Below, in pieces: positions 1 through 6,739 of a stretch of 14,759 nt of DNA; position 1 is the first letter of the stretch; each line of letters starts with the position of its first letter. Made by a program: the position numbers and the translations under genes. The DNA is from an uncultured Bacteroidia bacterium (GTDB lineage: Bacteria > Bacteroidota > Bacteroidia > Bacteroidales > UBA932), in assembly GCA_902797895.1 (NCBI GenBank), contig CADBUS010000136.1, positions 1 through 14,759 on the forward strand, read 5' to 3'. The notes beneath the pieces are model-generated. The model did no database searches and was not told the origin of the DNA. It saw only the letters and a program-made list of their open reading frames with translations.

Positions 1-61
1 GGCTTAGCCTCTCTCTGCAACGGCCTTTCTTATGTAATAACAAATGATAAAATAAAACACA

Positions 62-1348
62 ATGAATCAAAAAACACAGACATTCAAAGGCTTTTGGGAT
101 GCCTTTGCTCTGCCACTTGTTAGCAGCTCTGCCAAGTGCAACACACAACGCAGTAGCGCACAACACAGCAGGGCATTAGGCGGCACTGCAACCGCCATTA
201 TCCTGTTGGCCTTTGTAGTTAGTTTGCTTGGAGTGAGTTGTAGCCGTAGTGGGCTACCAGGTAATGTTAGCGGTATTTCGTTTACCGCAAGTGCCGGCAA
301 CCCTCTCACTAAAGGCACAACAGATTTTTACAGCAACACCTACTATGGGGGAGAGGGGAGCGTAAATGCAGGTAAAGAGGCTATCTATTGGAGCGACGGC
401 GATATAATTACAATCGCCTGCGCCCAAGCCGATGGTCTAAAAACAGCCCATTACTCTCTTGTCCCTAATGCTTCTGACTTGCGTAAAGCTATGGTTTATC
501 CCACTCCTTCACTCAACCCTAACGGCTTGCAATGGGGTAGTGGACAGCACTTTTTTTATGCTATTTATCCATCTAAAGAGATTGCTGCTTCTGATGCAAA
601 GAGCTACGTCTCTATTGCCCCATCCGGCATATTAACAGCCTATATTCCTCAGAAGCAGCCATTGAGTTTAGATGCTTCTTCTACCTCTGCTCTTAGGAAA
701 TATAATCCGGTAATGAAGTATCTCTATCTGTATGCCGGTGCTCGTACTGCAGCTAATGCCGATAAAGTTTCACTTGAATTTCGTCCTGCAACAACTGCGT
801 TTCAGTTTACTGTTGGTGGGGAGGATGCAGAGGAGTTGATACTTAACAGCTTTACCCTCTCCTCTACCTCTTGCGCTCTTAATGGAGAGTTTAAGGGAAA
901 AATAGCGGAAAACGGCTCCTCTATCTCTTTCAAGAGTGCAGATGGCGGACTTATTCCGTCTGCCTCAATAGAGGCGGCTCGTTCGGTTACCGTAGATTTG
1001 GGAGGTAGCGTTGTGAGTTCTTCTAAAAAGGTGATTTTCACTTTGTTTGCTCTGCCTGGCAGCAATATATCCGGCAAAGAGGATATATTAACTAATCTTA
1101 AAATCAGCTTTAATATCTCTGCCGGTAGCGAAACCTTTACTCGCAGTTTGGAGCTTAAGAAGAGCGGTAACTTTGTTGAGTATCCGGGTAAAAAGAAGAT
1201 GATCTTTACTCTTACCCTACCTAATATGAAGGACTGCCGTTTTACAATCACAGATGTCAATAACTTAGATGCTAATATGTCTGATGTGGCAGCTTCTGAT
1301 GTAGATGTACTTGATATGCCGGATACCGATGGTGGAATTTTATGGTAA
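62..1348 (+). CDS. Fimbrillin family (Mfa-like) lipoprotein
   Basis: A 428-aa predicted outer-surface lipoprotein of the fimbrillin/Mfa_like_1 kind, which build or decorate Bacteroidales fimbriae. A hydrophobic segment at about residues 43-58 ends at Cys60, the likely lipidated residue, followed by Ser-Arg-Ser. The mature part starts with the family's usual opening (ISFTAS then a TKG segment), has the WSDGDIITI block near residues 109-117, then HFFYAIYP, and runs as a Ser/Thr-rich beta protein to an acidic tail rich in Asp. About 45 residues precede the hydrophobic segment, unusually long for a lipoprotein signal, and the lipobox (LGVSC) lacks Leu at -3. No other in-frame ATG lies nearby, so this start is kept with some doubt. 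The 61 bases before it hold no gene I can assign. It is probably co-transcribed with the next gene, 37 bases downstream. The exact role (stalk, anchor or tip) cannot be told. Confidence 0.8.
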   Translation: MNQKTQTFKGFWDAFALPLVSSSAKCNTQRSSAQHSRALGGTATAIILLAFVVSLLGVSCSRSGLPGNVSGISFTASAGNPLTKGTTDFYSNTYYGGEGSVNAGKEAIYWSDGDIITIACAQADGLKTAHYSLVPNASDLRKAMVYPTPSLNPNGLQWGSGQHFFYAIYPSKEIAASDAKSYVSIAPSGILTAYIPQKQPLSLDASSTSALRKYNPVMKYLYLYAGARTAANADKVSLEFRPATTAFQFTVGGEDAEELILNSFTLSSTSCALNGEFKGKIAENGSSISFKSADGGLIPSASIEAARSVTVDLGGSVVSSSKKVIFTLFALPGSNISGKEDILTNLKISFNISAGSETFTRSLELKKSGNFVEYPGKKKMIFTLTLPNMKDCRFTITDVNNLDANMSDVAASDVDVLDMPDTDGGILW

Positions 1349-1385
1349 TCTCAATCGCAATAGAATAATAATAAAAAGAAAGATA

Positions 1386-4259
1386 ATGAAAAATAAGATA
1401 TTTATATCAAAATCAGCCCTTTGGGGCGTTCTCTCGTTAATCTTTTTTGTAGCCTCCTGTACTCGCGACGACTATGGCTATAAAGATATGGAGAAATCGC
1501 AAACAATAACCTTTACTGCTCAAAGCTCCTCTTTGACCAAGAGCGGCATCTCCTCTTCTGAGATTCACAGCTTTAGTAGTGAGCAAGTTGGCACGGATGC
1601 AACCGATGCTCCTCTATTCCTTAATGCAACCTCTTCTAATTGGGATATCGAGCCTGGCTCTGCGGCTGCAACAAAGGTTACTCCGTACAATGCTGTTACC
1701 AAGCTCGGTACCGAGCCTTTTGGAGTATTGGCATATACCTACAACAGCAGTGGTGCAACAAGCTCTAACTGGTCTCTCTATCAGGCTCCTGTTAAGGCAG
1801 TTAACAGCTCTTCCAAGTGGATTCCGGAGACCAAGTTCTATTGGCCTGGTGCAGGCAAGTTTATACGCTTTTATGCCTACGCGCCATACGACAATATAAC
1901 AGTTACAGCCACATCAACTGCAGCCACAATAGATTACTCAACTCCGACCGCAGTGGCAGATATGCAGGATCTTGTTATAGCCGATTCCGGTGAGAAGTCA
2001 GACAGCCCAACTATCGGCAATATAGATGTTCCACTTACCTTTAACCACGCTCTTGCCGGTGTGCGCTTTAAGAGCCAAAGCGGAGTGGTTATTACCTCCG
2101 TTAAGGTTTATGGTATAAACGATGCGGGCAGACTAAATCTCTTTACCCTGGCTTGGAGCAATCTTTCCAAATCTGGCAACACTTATCAAATAAATAACCC
2201 AACTACACAGGTAGAGAATGGCTATAATGTTTTTACAGAGGATCTTACAATGATGTTTATCCCATCTGCCTCTTTGCCTGCTTCTGCCAAGGTAGAGTTT
2301 ACCATTGAGGGTATTAGCAATCCTATTATTGCAAGTATTAGCGGCCACGCTTGGGAGCAGGGCAAGGTAACTACTTATATCTTAGATAATTCCGGCCAGT
2401 TGGATAATAATGCTACCTACAAGTTGGAGATTATTGAGCCAACAGACCTTACTTACGAGGGAAAAGAGAGTATTACCGGTAGAATCTACTCCTATAAAGT
2501 TCCAGATGGCACAACAGATACCACAGCAATCGGTTGGGTGGTTGAGGGCTTTTACCAAACAGAGGCAGATGCTCGCATAGTTAACGATTCTCAGCGCTAT
2601 GCAAAGCGTATCAAAGATGGTGTAAATGGCACATATCTAAAGAGTTTCTCTCCAACTGAAGGGGCCGGTATCTCAACTAAAGTAGGTAGTGGACAGGTTA
2701 CTATTACTCACCCTTCTCCAAATCCTTCTGCAGTAAATAGAGTTGATTTGGGAGTAGAAGAGGATGAGAGAATAAACAGCATAACCACCGATTTGGGTTC
2801 TCCAACTGCAGATGGTTACTACAACCTCTCTGATCCGGCATCTTCAGGTTCAATCAGAGTGATGAGAGCAGCTAACACCTACATTATAAACCAACAAGGT
2901 TACTACAGAATACCTCTTGTAATGGGTAATAGTATTCAGAACAATGCAGATATTGCAGTTAATACCACTAACTATCCGGCAGGTTTTAAGAACTATTTAA
3001 ATGAGACTATTACATCGGGCCGTCTCCATCGCAGTAGCGCCAATGCTCAAGCACCTAAAGATGCCTTTGTTGTGTGGGCAGACTGGGATTTTATTGAGAC
3101 AGATGCAAACTGGCAAATAGTAGCCCCAGGTACAAATGCTATTACCGTTACAAATCCGGGGAATCCTTCCTATACCTGCTATTGGCTGAACTTCCACGTT
3201 AAGAGAGACCAAGAGGGTAAAATGCAACAGGGTATAGCCCATATTGCAGTTAGAGATCAAAGTAATAGAGTTATGTGGAGTTGGCTAATATGGCTTACCG
3301 ATTATAAGCCGCTTTCTGCCACTCCGGACCCTGATATTACAACCTATAATCTTTCTGACTACTCTGTACCTAATGCAGACCTTACGGCAACCTTTATGCC
3401 ACGTAATATTGGTTGGGTAGAGAGGGGATTTGAGTTGAGAACAAGCTATCCAAGCGATGAAGTTTATGTGCGTCTTGTGCAAAAAGAGAGTAAAAATGTT
3501 GAGGTGATGAAGATATTGAGACCTGAGGCAGATACCTATGTGGGCGAGAGCGGGTATTGTCCTTATTATCAGTGGGGTAGAATAACTCCAATTTATCCGT
3601 CTCAAAAATTAAAACTTGGAGCAGAGGGCTATAGTCTTGAATCACAACCGGCCGGTTTTGTGGGTAGATATACACGCGTACAATATATGGAGGGGCCTCA
3701 GACCATAGGTACGGCAATACAGACTCCTGAGAGATTTATTAACCGCTCTATGCACCCATACGATTGGTGTAGCGATCATAGTAATACACTTCAAAGGTGG
3801 AGTTTGGCAGAACCAACCTCTAATGTTTTGAACTTTACAACGAGCAATGCTGTTGTTAAGAGTATCTATGATCCATCTCCTTACGGATATAAAATGCCAA
3901 GTAGAAATCAATACACATTTACAAGGATAGGAACCAGCACTACCTCTAATGACTGGAGCTATTCTACTGTCGAGAATGAAAAAAGTAAGGCTCTATTTAT
4001 GGAATATTATACAAGTTGGAGAAACGATAGCTCTGACCCTACAACAGGTTTAGGAACCATTAAATTTCCACCTCTCGGGTATAGATTGGATCAGCACGGG
4101 CAGCCTGTGCATGCTGGTCGTGCTACCTATTGGACAGCAACTGTAAATATCAGAAACCTTCCATTAAATGAATGGATGGCTAGTTATTTGATCTCCCCTG
4201 CTTTAGTAGCTTTTGGTTGGCAGGCTGCCGCTATGCCTATCCGCTGCGTAAGGGAGTAG
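1386..4259 (+). CDS. Large fimbrillin-like lipoprotein with C-terminal FISUMP-like region
   Basis: A 957-aa predicted surface lipoprotein. The signal peptide ends in FFVASC with Cys25 as lipidation site, and Thr-Arg-Asp-Asp follows. Residues about 40-370 are a fimbrillin domain (TITFTA, then SLTKS; FNHALAGVRF is typical of the fold). The middle has the Bacteroidales surface-protein block TYIINQQGYYRIPLV (about 498-512) leading to MWSWLIWLTDY (about 629-639). After it come MPRNIGWVERG and YYQWGR (about 727). The C-terminal part has DPSPYGYKMPS (from residue 829) and ends in PIRCVRE, as in FISUMP-like domains. The ATG at 1386 is preferred over an in-frame ATG at 1305, because it begins directly with the signal peptide and does not overlap the previous gene. 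Given its size and position after a smaller fimbrillin, a tip or accessory subunit is possible, but that is inference. Confidence 0.83.
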   Translation: MKNKIFISKSALWGVLSLIFFVASCTRDDYGYKDMEKSQTITFTAQSSSLTKSGISSSEIHSFSSEQVGTDATDAPLFLNATSSNWDIEPGSAAATKVTPYNAVTKLGTEPFGVLAYTYNSSGATSSNWSLYQAPVKAVNSSSKWIPETKFYWPGAGKFIRFYAYAPYDNITVTATSTAATIDYSTPTAVADMQDLVIADSGEKSDSPTIGNIDVPLTFNHALAGVRFKSQSGVVITSVKVYGINDAGRLNLFTLAWSNLSKSGNTYQINNPTTQVENGYNVFTEDLTMMFIPSASLPASAKVEFTIEGISNPIIASISGHAWEQGKVTTYILDNSGQLDNNATYKLEIIEPTDLTYEGKESITGRIYSYKVPDGTTDTTAIGWVVEGFYQTEADARIVNDSQRYAKRIKDGVNGTYLKSFSPTEGAGISTKVGSGQVTITHPSPNPSAVNRVDLGVEEDERINSITTDLGSPTADGYYNLSDPASSGSIRVMRAANTYIINQQGYYRIPLVMGNSIQNNADIAVNTTNYPAGFKNYLNETITSGRLHRSSANAQAPKDAFVVWADWDFIETDANWQIVAPGTNAITVTNPGNPSYTCYWLNFHVKRDQEGKMQQGIAHIAVRDQSNRVMWSWLIWLTDYKPLSATPDPDITTYNLSDYSVPNADLTATFMPRNIGWVERGFELRTSYPSDEVYVRLVQKESKNVEVMKILRPEADTYVGESGYCPYYQWGRITPIYPSQKLKLGAEGYSLESQPAGFVGRYTRVQYMEGPQTIGTAIQTPERFINRSMHPYDWCSDHSNTLQRWSLAEPTSNVLNFTTSNAVVKSIYDPSPYGYKMPSRNQYTFTRIGTSTTSNDWSYSTVENEKSKALFMEYYTSWRNDSSDPTTGLGTIKFPPLGYRLDQHGQPVHAGRATYWTATVNIRNLPLNEWMASYLISPALVAFGWQAAAMPIRCVRE

Positions 4260-4340
4260 CAAGATTACAAAAGAGTGTAAAAATCAAACCTATGAAAAAT
4301 TAGATATTTTTTATAAATAGATGGTTATAAAGTAAGTAAT

Positions 4341-4382
4341 GAGCTGACTAAAAGATTCTTCTTTTAGTCAGCTCTCTTTTTT
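4341..4382 (+). terminator. Intrinsic terminator of the fimbrillin operon
   Basis: A perfect 14-bp stem (4341-4354 pairing with 4361-4374, GAGCTGACTAAAAG on the left arm) with a 6-base loop ATTCTT, followed by TCTTTTTT. It lies 81 bases after the stop codon of the large fimbrillin-like gene. Almost the same arms recur in the terminator at 13206-13307. Confidence 0.9.
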
Positions 4383-4398
4383 ACTCTTCTATAATATA

Positions 4399-4429
4399 GA
4401 GGCCGACCTTTTTGGTGCGGCCTCTTTTT
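4399..4429 (+). terminator. Second, tandem terminator between convergent genes
   Basis: The stem GAGGCCG (4399-4405) pairs with CGGCCTC (4418-4424), extended by ACC/GGT (4406-4408 with 4414-4416). There is one bulged G at 4417, a TTTTT loop and a TTTTT tail. It backs up the terminator 17 bases upstream for plus-strand transcription. Its T-tail overlaps the stop codon of the minus-strand AAA ATPase gene (4428-4430). On the minus strand the hairpin is not followed by a T-run, so it is mainly a plus-strand terminator. Confidence 0.8.
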
Positions 4430-5582
4430 ATTTATTTAAGTTCCACCAGGTTATGAGCTTGCCGGCGGAGCTGATAATCTCTTTGTTGCCGGAATAAACC
4501 ACAAAGCACTCCTGCGGAGCAGTTCCGGAAAGTTTTGCCCATTTGGATACACCTTTGAAGAATTCCGGCGAAAATGTAGCTCCGGATTTTATCTCATAAG
4601 CATATTGCTTCCCATTTATATTTTGCAAAAGATCTACCTCATTGCCAACACTATCGCGCCAAAATGTAAGGTTGGGTTCTTCTCCATTATTGTAAGCACT
4701 CTTAATAAATTTATTGATGACCATATTCTCAAATAGTCCGCCTCGTAAAAAATGGGTAGAAACTTGTTCCGGAGTTCGTATGTCCAGTAGCGAGCAAGCT
4801 AATCCGGTATCGTAAAAATAGAGTTTTGGCGTTTTTATCAATCGTTTGGCGTAATTGTTATAGTCTGGCTTTAAGAGATAGCAAATGTAACTTGCCTCTA
4901 ATAAAGATATCCACGCAGAAATTGTGGATACAGCAAGGCCACACTCATTTGCTAATGAGGAGATATTTAGTAGTTGGCCTATGCGTCCTGCACAGAGTTT
5001 AATAAAGCGGATAAATTTGCTCAAATCTCCAATGTTTTTCATCATACGTACATCGCGCTCAACGTATGTTTGAATATAGAAGGGGAAATAATCTGTAGGT
5101 GCTATTTGTTTATCATAAATACGCGGATATCCACCCATAAAAATCTCTTCATCAACTGATTTGGGTAAAGTTTTTGCTTTGCTCAACTCTTTGTGGGATA
5201 GAGGTAACAATTTAAGAATAGCTGTCCTGCCGGCTAACGACTGGCTGATATTTTCCATCAGCAGGAAATTGTGGGAGCCGGCGAGCAGGTAGATACCCTC
5301 TTTTCCCTCACTATCTATATGTGTCTGAATATAAGAGAATAGAGTGGGAACTCTTTGGGCCTCGTCTATAATAGTTTTATTTGGATATGTGGCTAAAAAT
5401 CCACGTGGATCTTCAATTGCAAACTGGCGCATATCGGGGTCTTCGAGTGAAACATACTTGTAATTAGGAAAAGAGTCTCTCAATAGGGTAGATTTGCCAG
5501 ACTGTCTTGGACCTGTTAAGGTTACAATGGGATACTTTTTTGCCAGTGCAATAAGTTTTTTCTGCAATTCTCGTTTAATCAT
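4428..5582 (-). CDS. AAA ATPase with DUF4143 / PD-(D/E)XK-like C-terminus
   Basis: A 384-aa P-loop ATPase of the AAA_14/DUF4143 family, common in Bacteroidota and of unknown physiological role. Walker A is GPRQSGKST (residues 24-32, Lys30). Walker B is TIIDEAQ (Asp73-Glu74), followed by LLAGSHN as the sensor-like strand and SLAGRTAILKLLPLSHKEL, the family's usual segment after it. The C-terminal domain carries EVD (Asp317) and YEIKSG (Glu330, Lys332), the D...ExK pattern of PD-(D/E)XK nuclease folds. Whether it cuts DNA is unknown. The start at 5582 is chosen over an in-frame ATG at 5624 because a full promoter (5595-5625) covers the upstream ATG. The gene is plainly AT-richer than its neighbour, and with its own promoter it looks like an independent, possibly acquired, single-gene unit. 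Confidence 0.88.
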   Translation of the reverse strand: MIKRELQKKLIALAKKYPIVTLTGPRQSGKSTLLRDSFPNYKYVSLEDPDMRQFAIEDPRGFLATYPNKTIIDEAQRVPTLFSYIQTHIDSEGKEGIYLLAGSHNFLLMENISQSLAGRTAILKLLPLSHKELSKAKTLPKSVDEEIFMGGYPRIYDKQIAPTDYFPFYIQTYVERDVRMMKNIGDLSKFIRFIKLCAGRIGQLLNISSLANECGLAVSTISAWISLLEASYICYLLKPDYNNYAKRLIKTPKLYFYDTGLACSLLDIRTPEQVSTHFLRGGLFENMVINKFIKSAYNNGEEPNLTFWRDSVGNEVDLLQNINGKQYAYEIKSGATFSPEFFKGVSKWAKLSGTAPQECFVVYSGNKEIISSAGKLITWWNLNK

Positions 5583-5587
5583 AGCTT

Positions 5588-5647
5588 TTTTTTGCAAATT
5601 TACGATTAGAAAATAAAATTGCAAATATTTTTTGCAGATTTACGATT
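5588..5647. repeat. 20-bp direct repeat over the AAA ATPase promoter
   Basis: The copies at 5588-5607 and 5628-5647 differ at one base (A at 5597, G at 5637) and are offset by exactly 40 bp. The copy nearer the gene contains the -7 element. The farther copy has a one-mismatch version of it (TAAATCTG). The repeat may be a regulator site or a duplicated promoter. Confidence 0.7.
5595..5625 (-). promoter_or_regulatory. Promoter of the AAA ATPase gene
   Basis: On the minus strand TTTG (5622-5625) is followed after exactly 19 bases by TAAATTTG (5595-5602), a full match to the Bacteroidota -33/-7 consensus (TTTG, 19-21 bases, TAnnTTTG). Transcription would begin within about 10 bases of the ATG at 5582, giving a very short leader. 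Confidence 0.75.
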
Positions 5648-5674
5648 TGCTGAATGGAAGCCTGTTGCTCTGTT

Positions 5675-6739
5675 TTACTTATTCAGGTGGTTGTAGAAGA
5701 AGAGCCAGCGTAGTGGGATGTCGCCTTGGCAGGCGAGGGAGTAATCGTTTTTGCTGCAAGGAATCAACTTATTGGTTCCTTTCTTTACGAGCGGAATCTC
5801 CATCCACCAGCGGCCTGTTATAAGGCTTGTTATAAAGGTTATGGAATCGCCTTGGGAGGCAAATTCTACAATTCTGTATTCAAATTTTATAGGGAGTTTG
5901 CCGCTTCTTTTTTGGAGTGCCGGCTCCTCCTTCACATTGTTTGCTACTCCGTCTGAGATATGCCATATAAGTTGCGCGGCAAGGTTTGCGCAGACTTGGG
6001 CGGCTGCATCTGTGCCAAAGCCTGTGCCTGTGCCTGTGCCTGTGGCTGCGGCCTGCGGTGCCTCCAACCCGAACAGATATACGGCTTTGAGGTTGGTGCT
6101 GAATCCTATGTAGTGGGCTATCTGGCATAACTCGTTGGCAAAGAGGCCATTCGGGTTGGTGTTGGAGCTGCTCGGATAGTCTGCGTGCCTTACGCTCCGC
6201 ATATCCACAAAAATATACTCCGCCTCTCGTAGCAGCGGCTCTGCCTCGGTAATGTCATCTCTGAGCTCTCCCAGCCGGAGTATCTGCCCGCCCGCGGAGT
6301 TAATTCTCAGTTCGTTGGCAAATGGGAAGAGGTACCTCTGCACCCCAATCAGCGCACTCCGGCCGGCCTTGCAGAGCAGCTCCACCGCAGCCTCAGGCAG
6401 CTCCTCTCCGGAGGAGATTGCCGCGCAAGAGAATCTTCCCTTGCCGCCGCCTTTGGGCAGCAGAGCAAGTAGCTGATTGGTTGGAAAATCGGAACTCAAA
6501 AAGAAAGTAATCTCTCTCTCTCCGCCTTTTGCAGTTTTTGCGCTCCTTGCACTTTTTGCGCTCCTTGCCCCCCTTGCACCATTTGTACTCTTCTTTGCGC
6601 AACTATCATCTACCCAAGATATTACTGGCTTTGCATCTATCTCCTGAAAGCACAGGCGGCTGCAAGCCATCTCTACCTGATTGGTTATATTTTCTGCATT
6701 CTTGCTCGCTATCTTTGATATGTTGCGCTTTTGTGCCAT
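5675..6739 (-). CDS. Degenerate arginase/formimidoylglutamase-family protein, partner of topA
   Basis: A 354-aa protein whose C-terminal two thirds resemble Bacteroidota formimidoylglutamase-like ureohydrolases. Visible blocks are LRLGELRDDI and FVDMRSVRHADYP (Asp179), then NPNGLFANELCQIAHYIG, RWWMEIPLV near the end, LIPCSKNDY, and a closing IPLRWLFF. In active enzymes the central strand carries a metal-binding D-x-D; here the second Asp is Arg181. I also see no GGDHS or DAHxD motif, so loss of hydrolase activity is likely. The N-terminal third is not recognisable. It contains an Ala/Arg/Ser/Lys repeat (about 54-72), and a Gly-Thr repeat sits near 232-240. Its ATG (6737-6739) directly follows the topA stop codon, so it is probably translated from the topA transcript. 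It is clearly richer in G+C than the downstream gene. The family call is fairly sure; the function is unknown. Confidence 0.68.
   Translation of the reverse strand: MAQKRNISKIASKNAENITNQVEMACSRLCFQEIDAKPVISWVDDSCAKKSTNGARGARSAKSARSAKTAKGGEREITFFLSSDFPTNQLLALLPKGGGKGRFSCAAISSGEELPEAAVELLCKAGRSALIGVQRYLFPFANELRINSAGGQILRLGELRDDITEAEPLLREAEYIFVDMRSVRHADYPSSSNTNPNGLFANELCQIAHYIGFSTNLKAVYLFGLEAPQAAATGTGTGTGFGTDAAAQVCANLAAQLIWHISDGVANNVKEEPALQKRSGKLPIKFEYRIVEFASQGDSITFITSLITGRWWMEIPLVKKGTNKLIPCSKNDYSLACQGDIPLRWLFFYNHLNK
6021..6044. repeat. Hexanucleotide tandem repeat, 4 copies
   Basis: Four perfect copies of CCTGTG (plus strand) lie inside the arginase-like gene and encode alternating Gly-Thr on the minus strand. 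The unit is a multiple of three, so copy-number change would keep the reading frame. Confidence 0.9.
6535..6570. repeat. 18-bp tandem repeat, 2 copies
   Basis: Positions 6535-6552 and 6553-6570 match except at one position near the end of the unit (CAC against CCC). Degenerate partial copies flank them. The repeat encodes the Ser-Ala-Lys-Ser-Ala-Arg type segment of the arginase-like protein (residues about 57-68), and its length is a multiple of three. Confidence 0.85.

Noticed and set aside
1..61. Tail of an upstream gene
   Set aside because: No frame here gives a recognisable end of a protein, and 61 bases are too few to decide.
802..1260. 152-aa open frame on the minus strand
   Set aside because: Antisense to the first fimbrillin gene, no recognisable motif and no promoter-like element seen.
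1305..1385. Upstream in-frame ATG for the large fimbrillin-like protein
   Set aside because: It would overlap the previous gene and place 27 residues before the signal peptide; the ATG at 1386 begins with a normal signal.
5583..5624. Upstream in-frame ATG (5624) for the AAA ATPase
   Set aside because: The -33 and -7 elements cover this stretch, so the transcript would begin after it.
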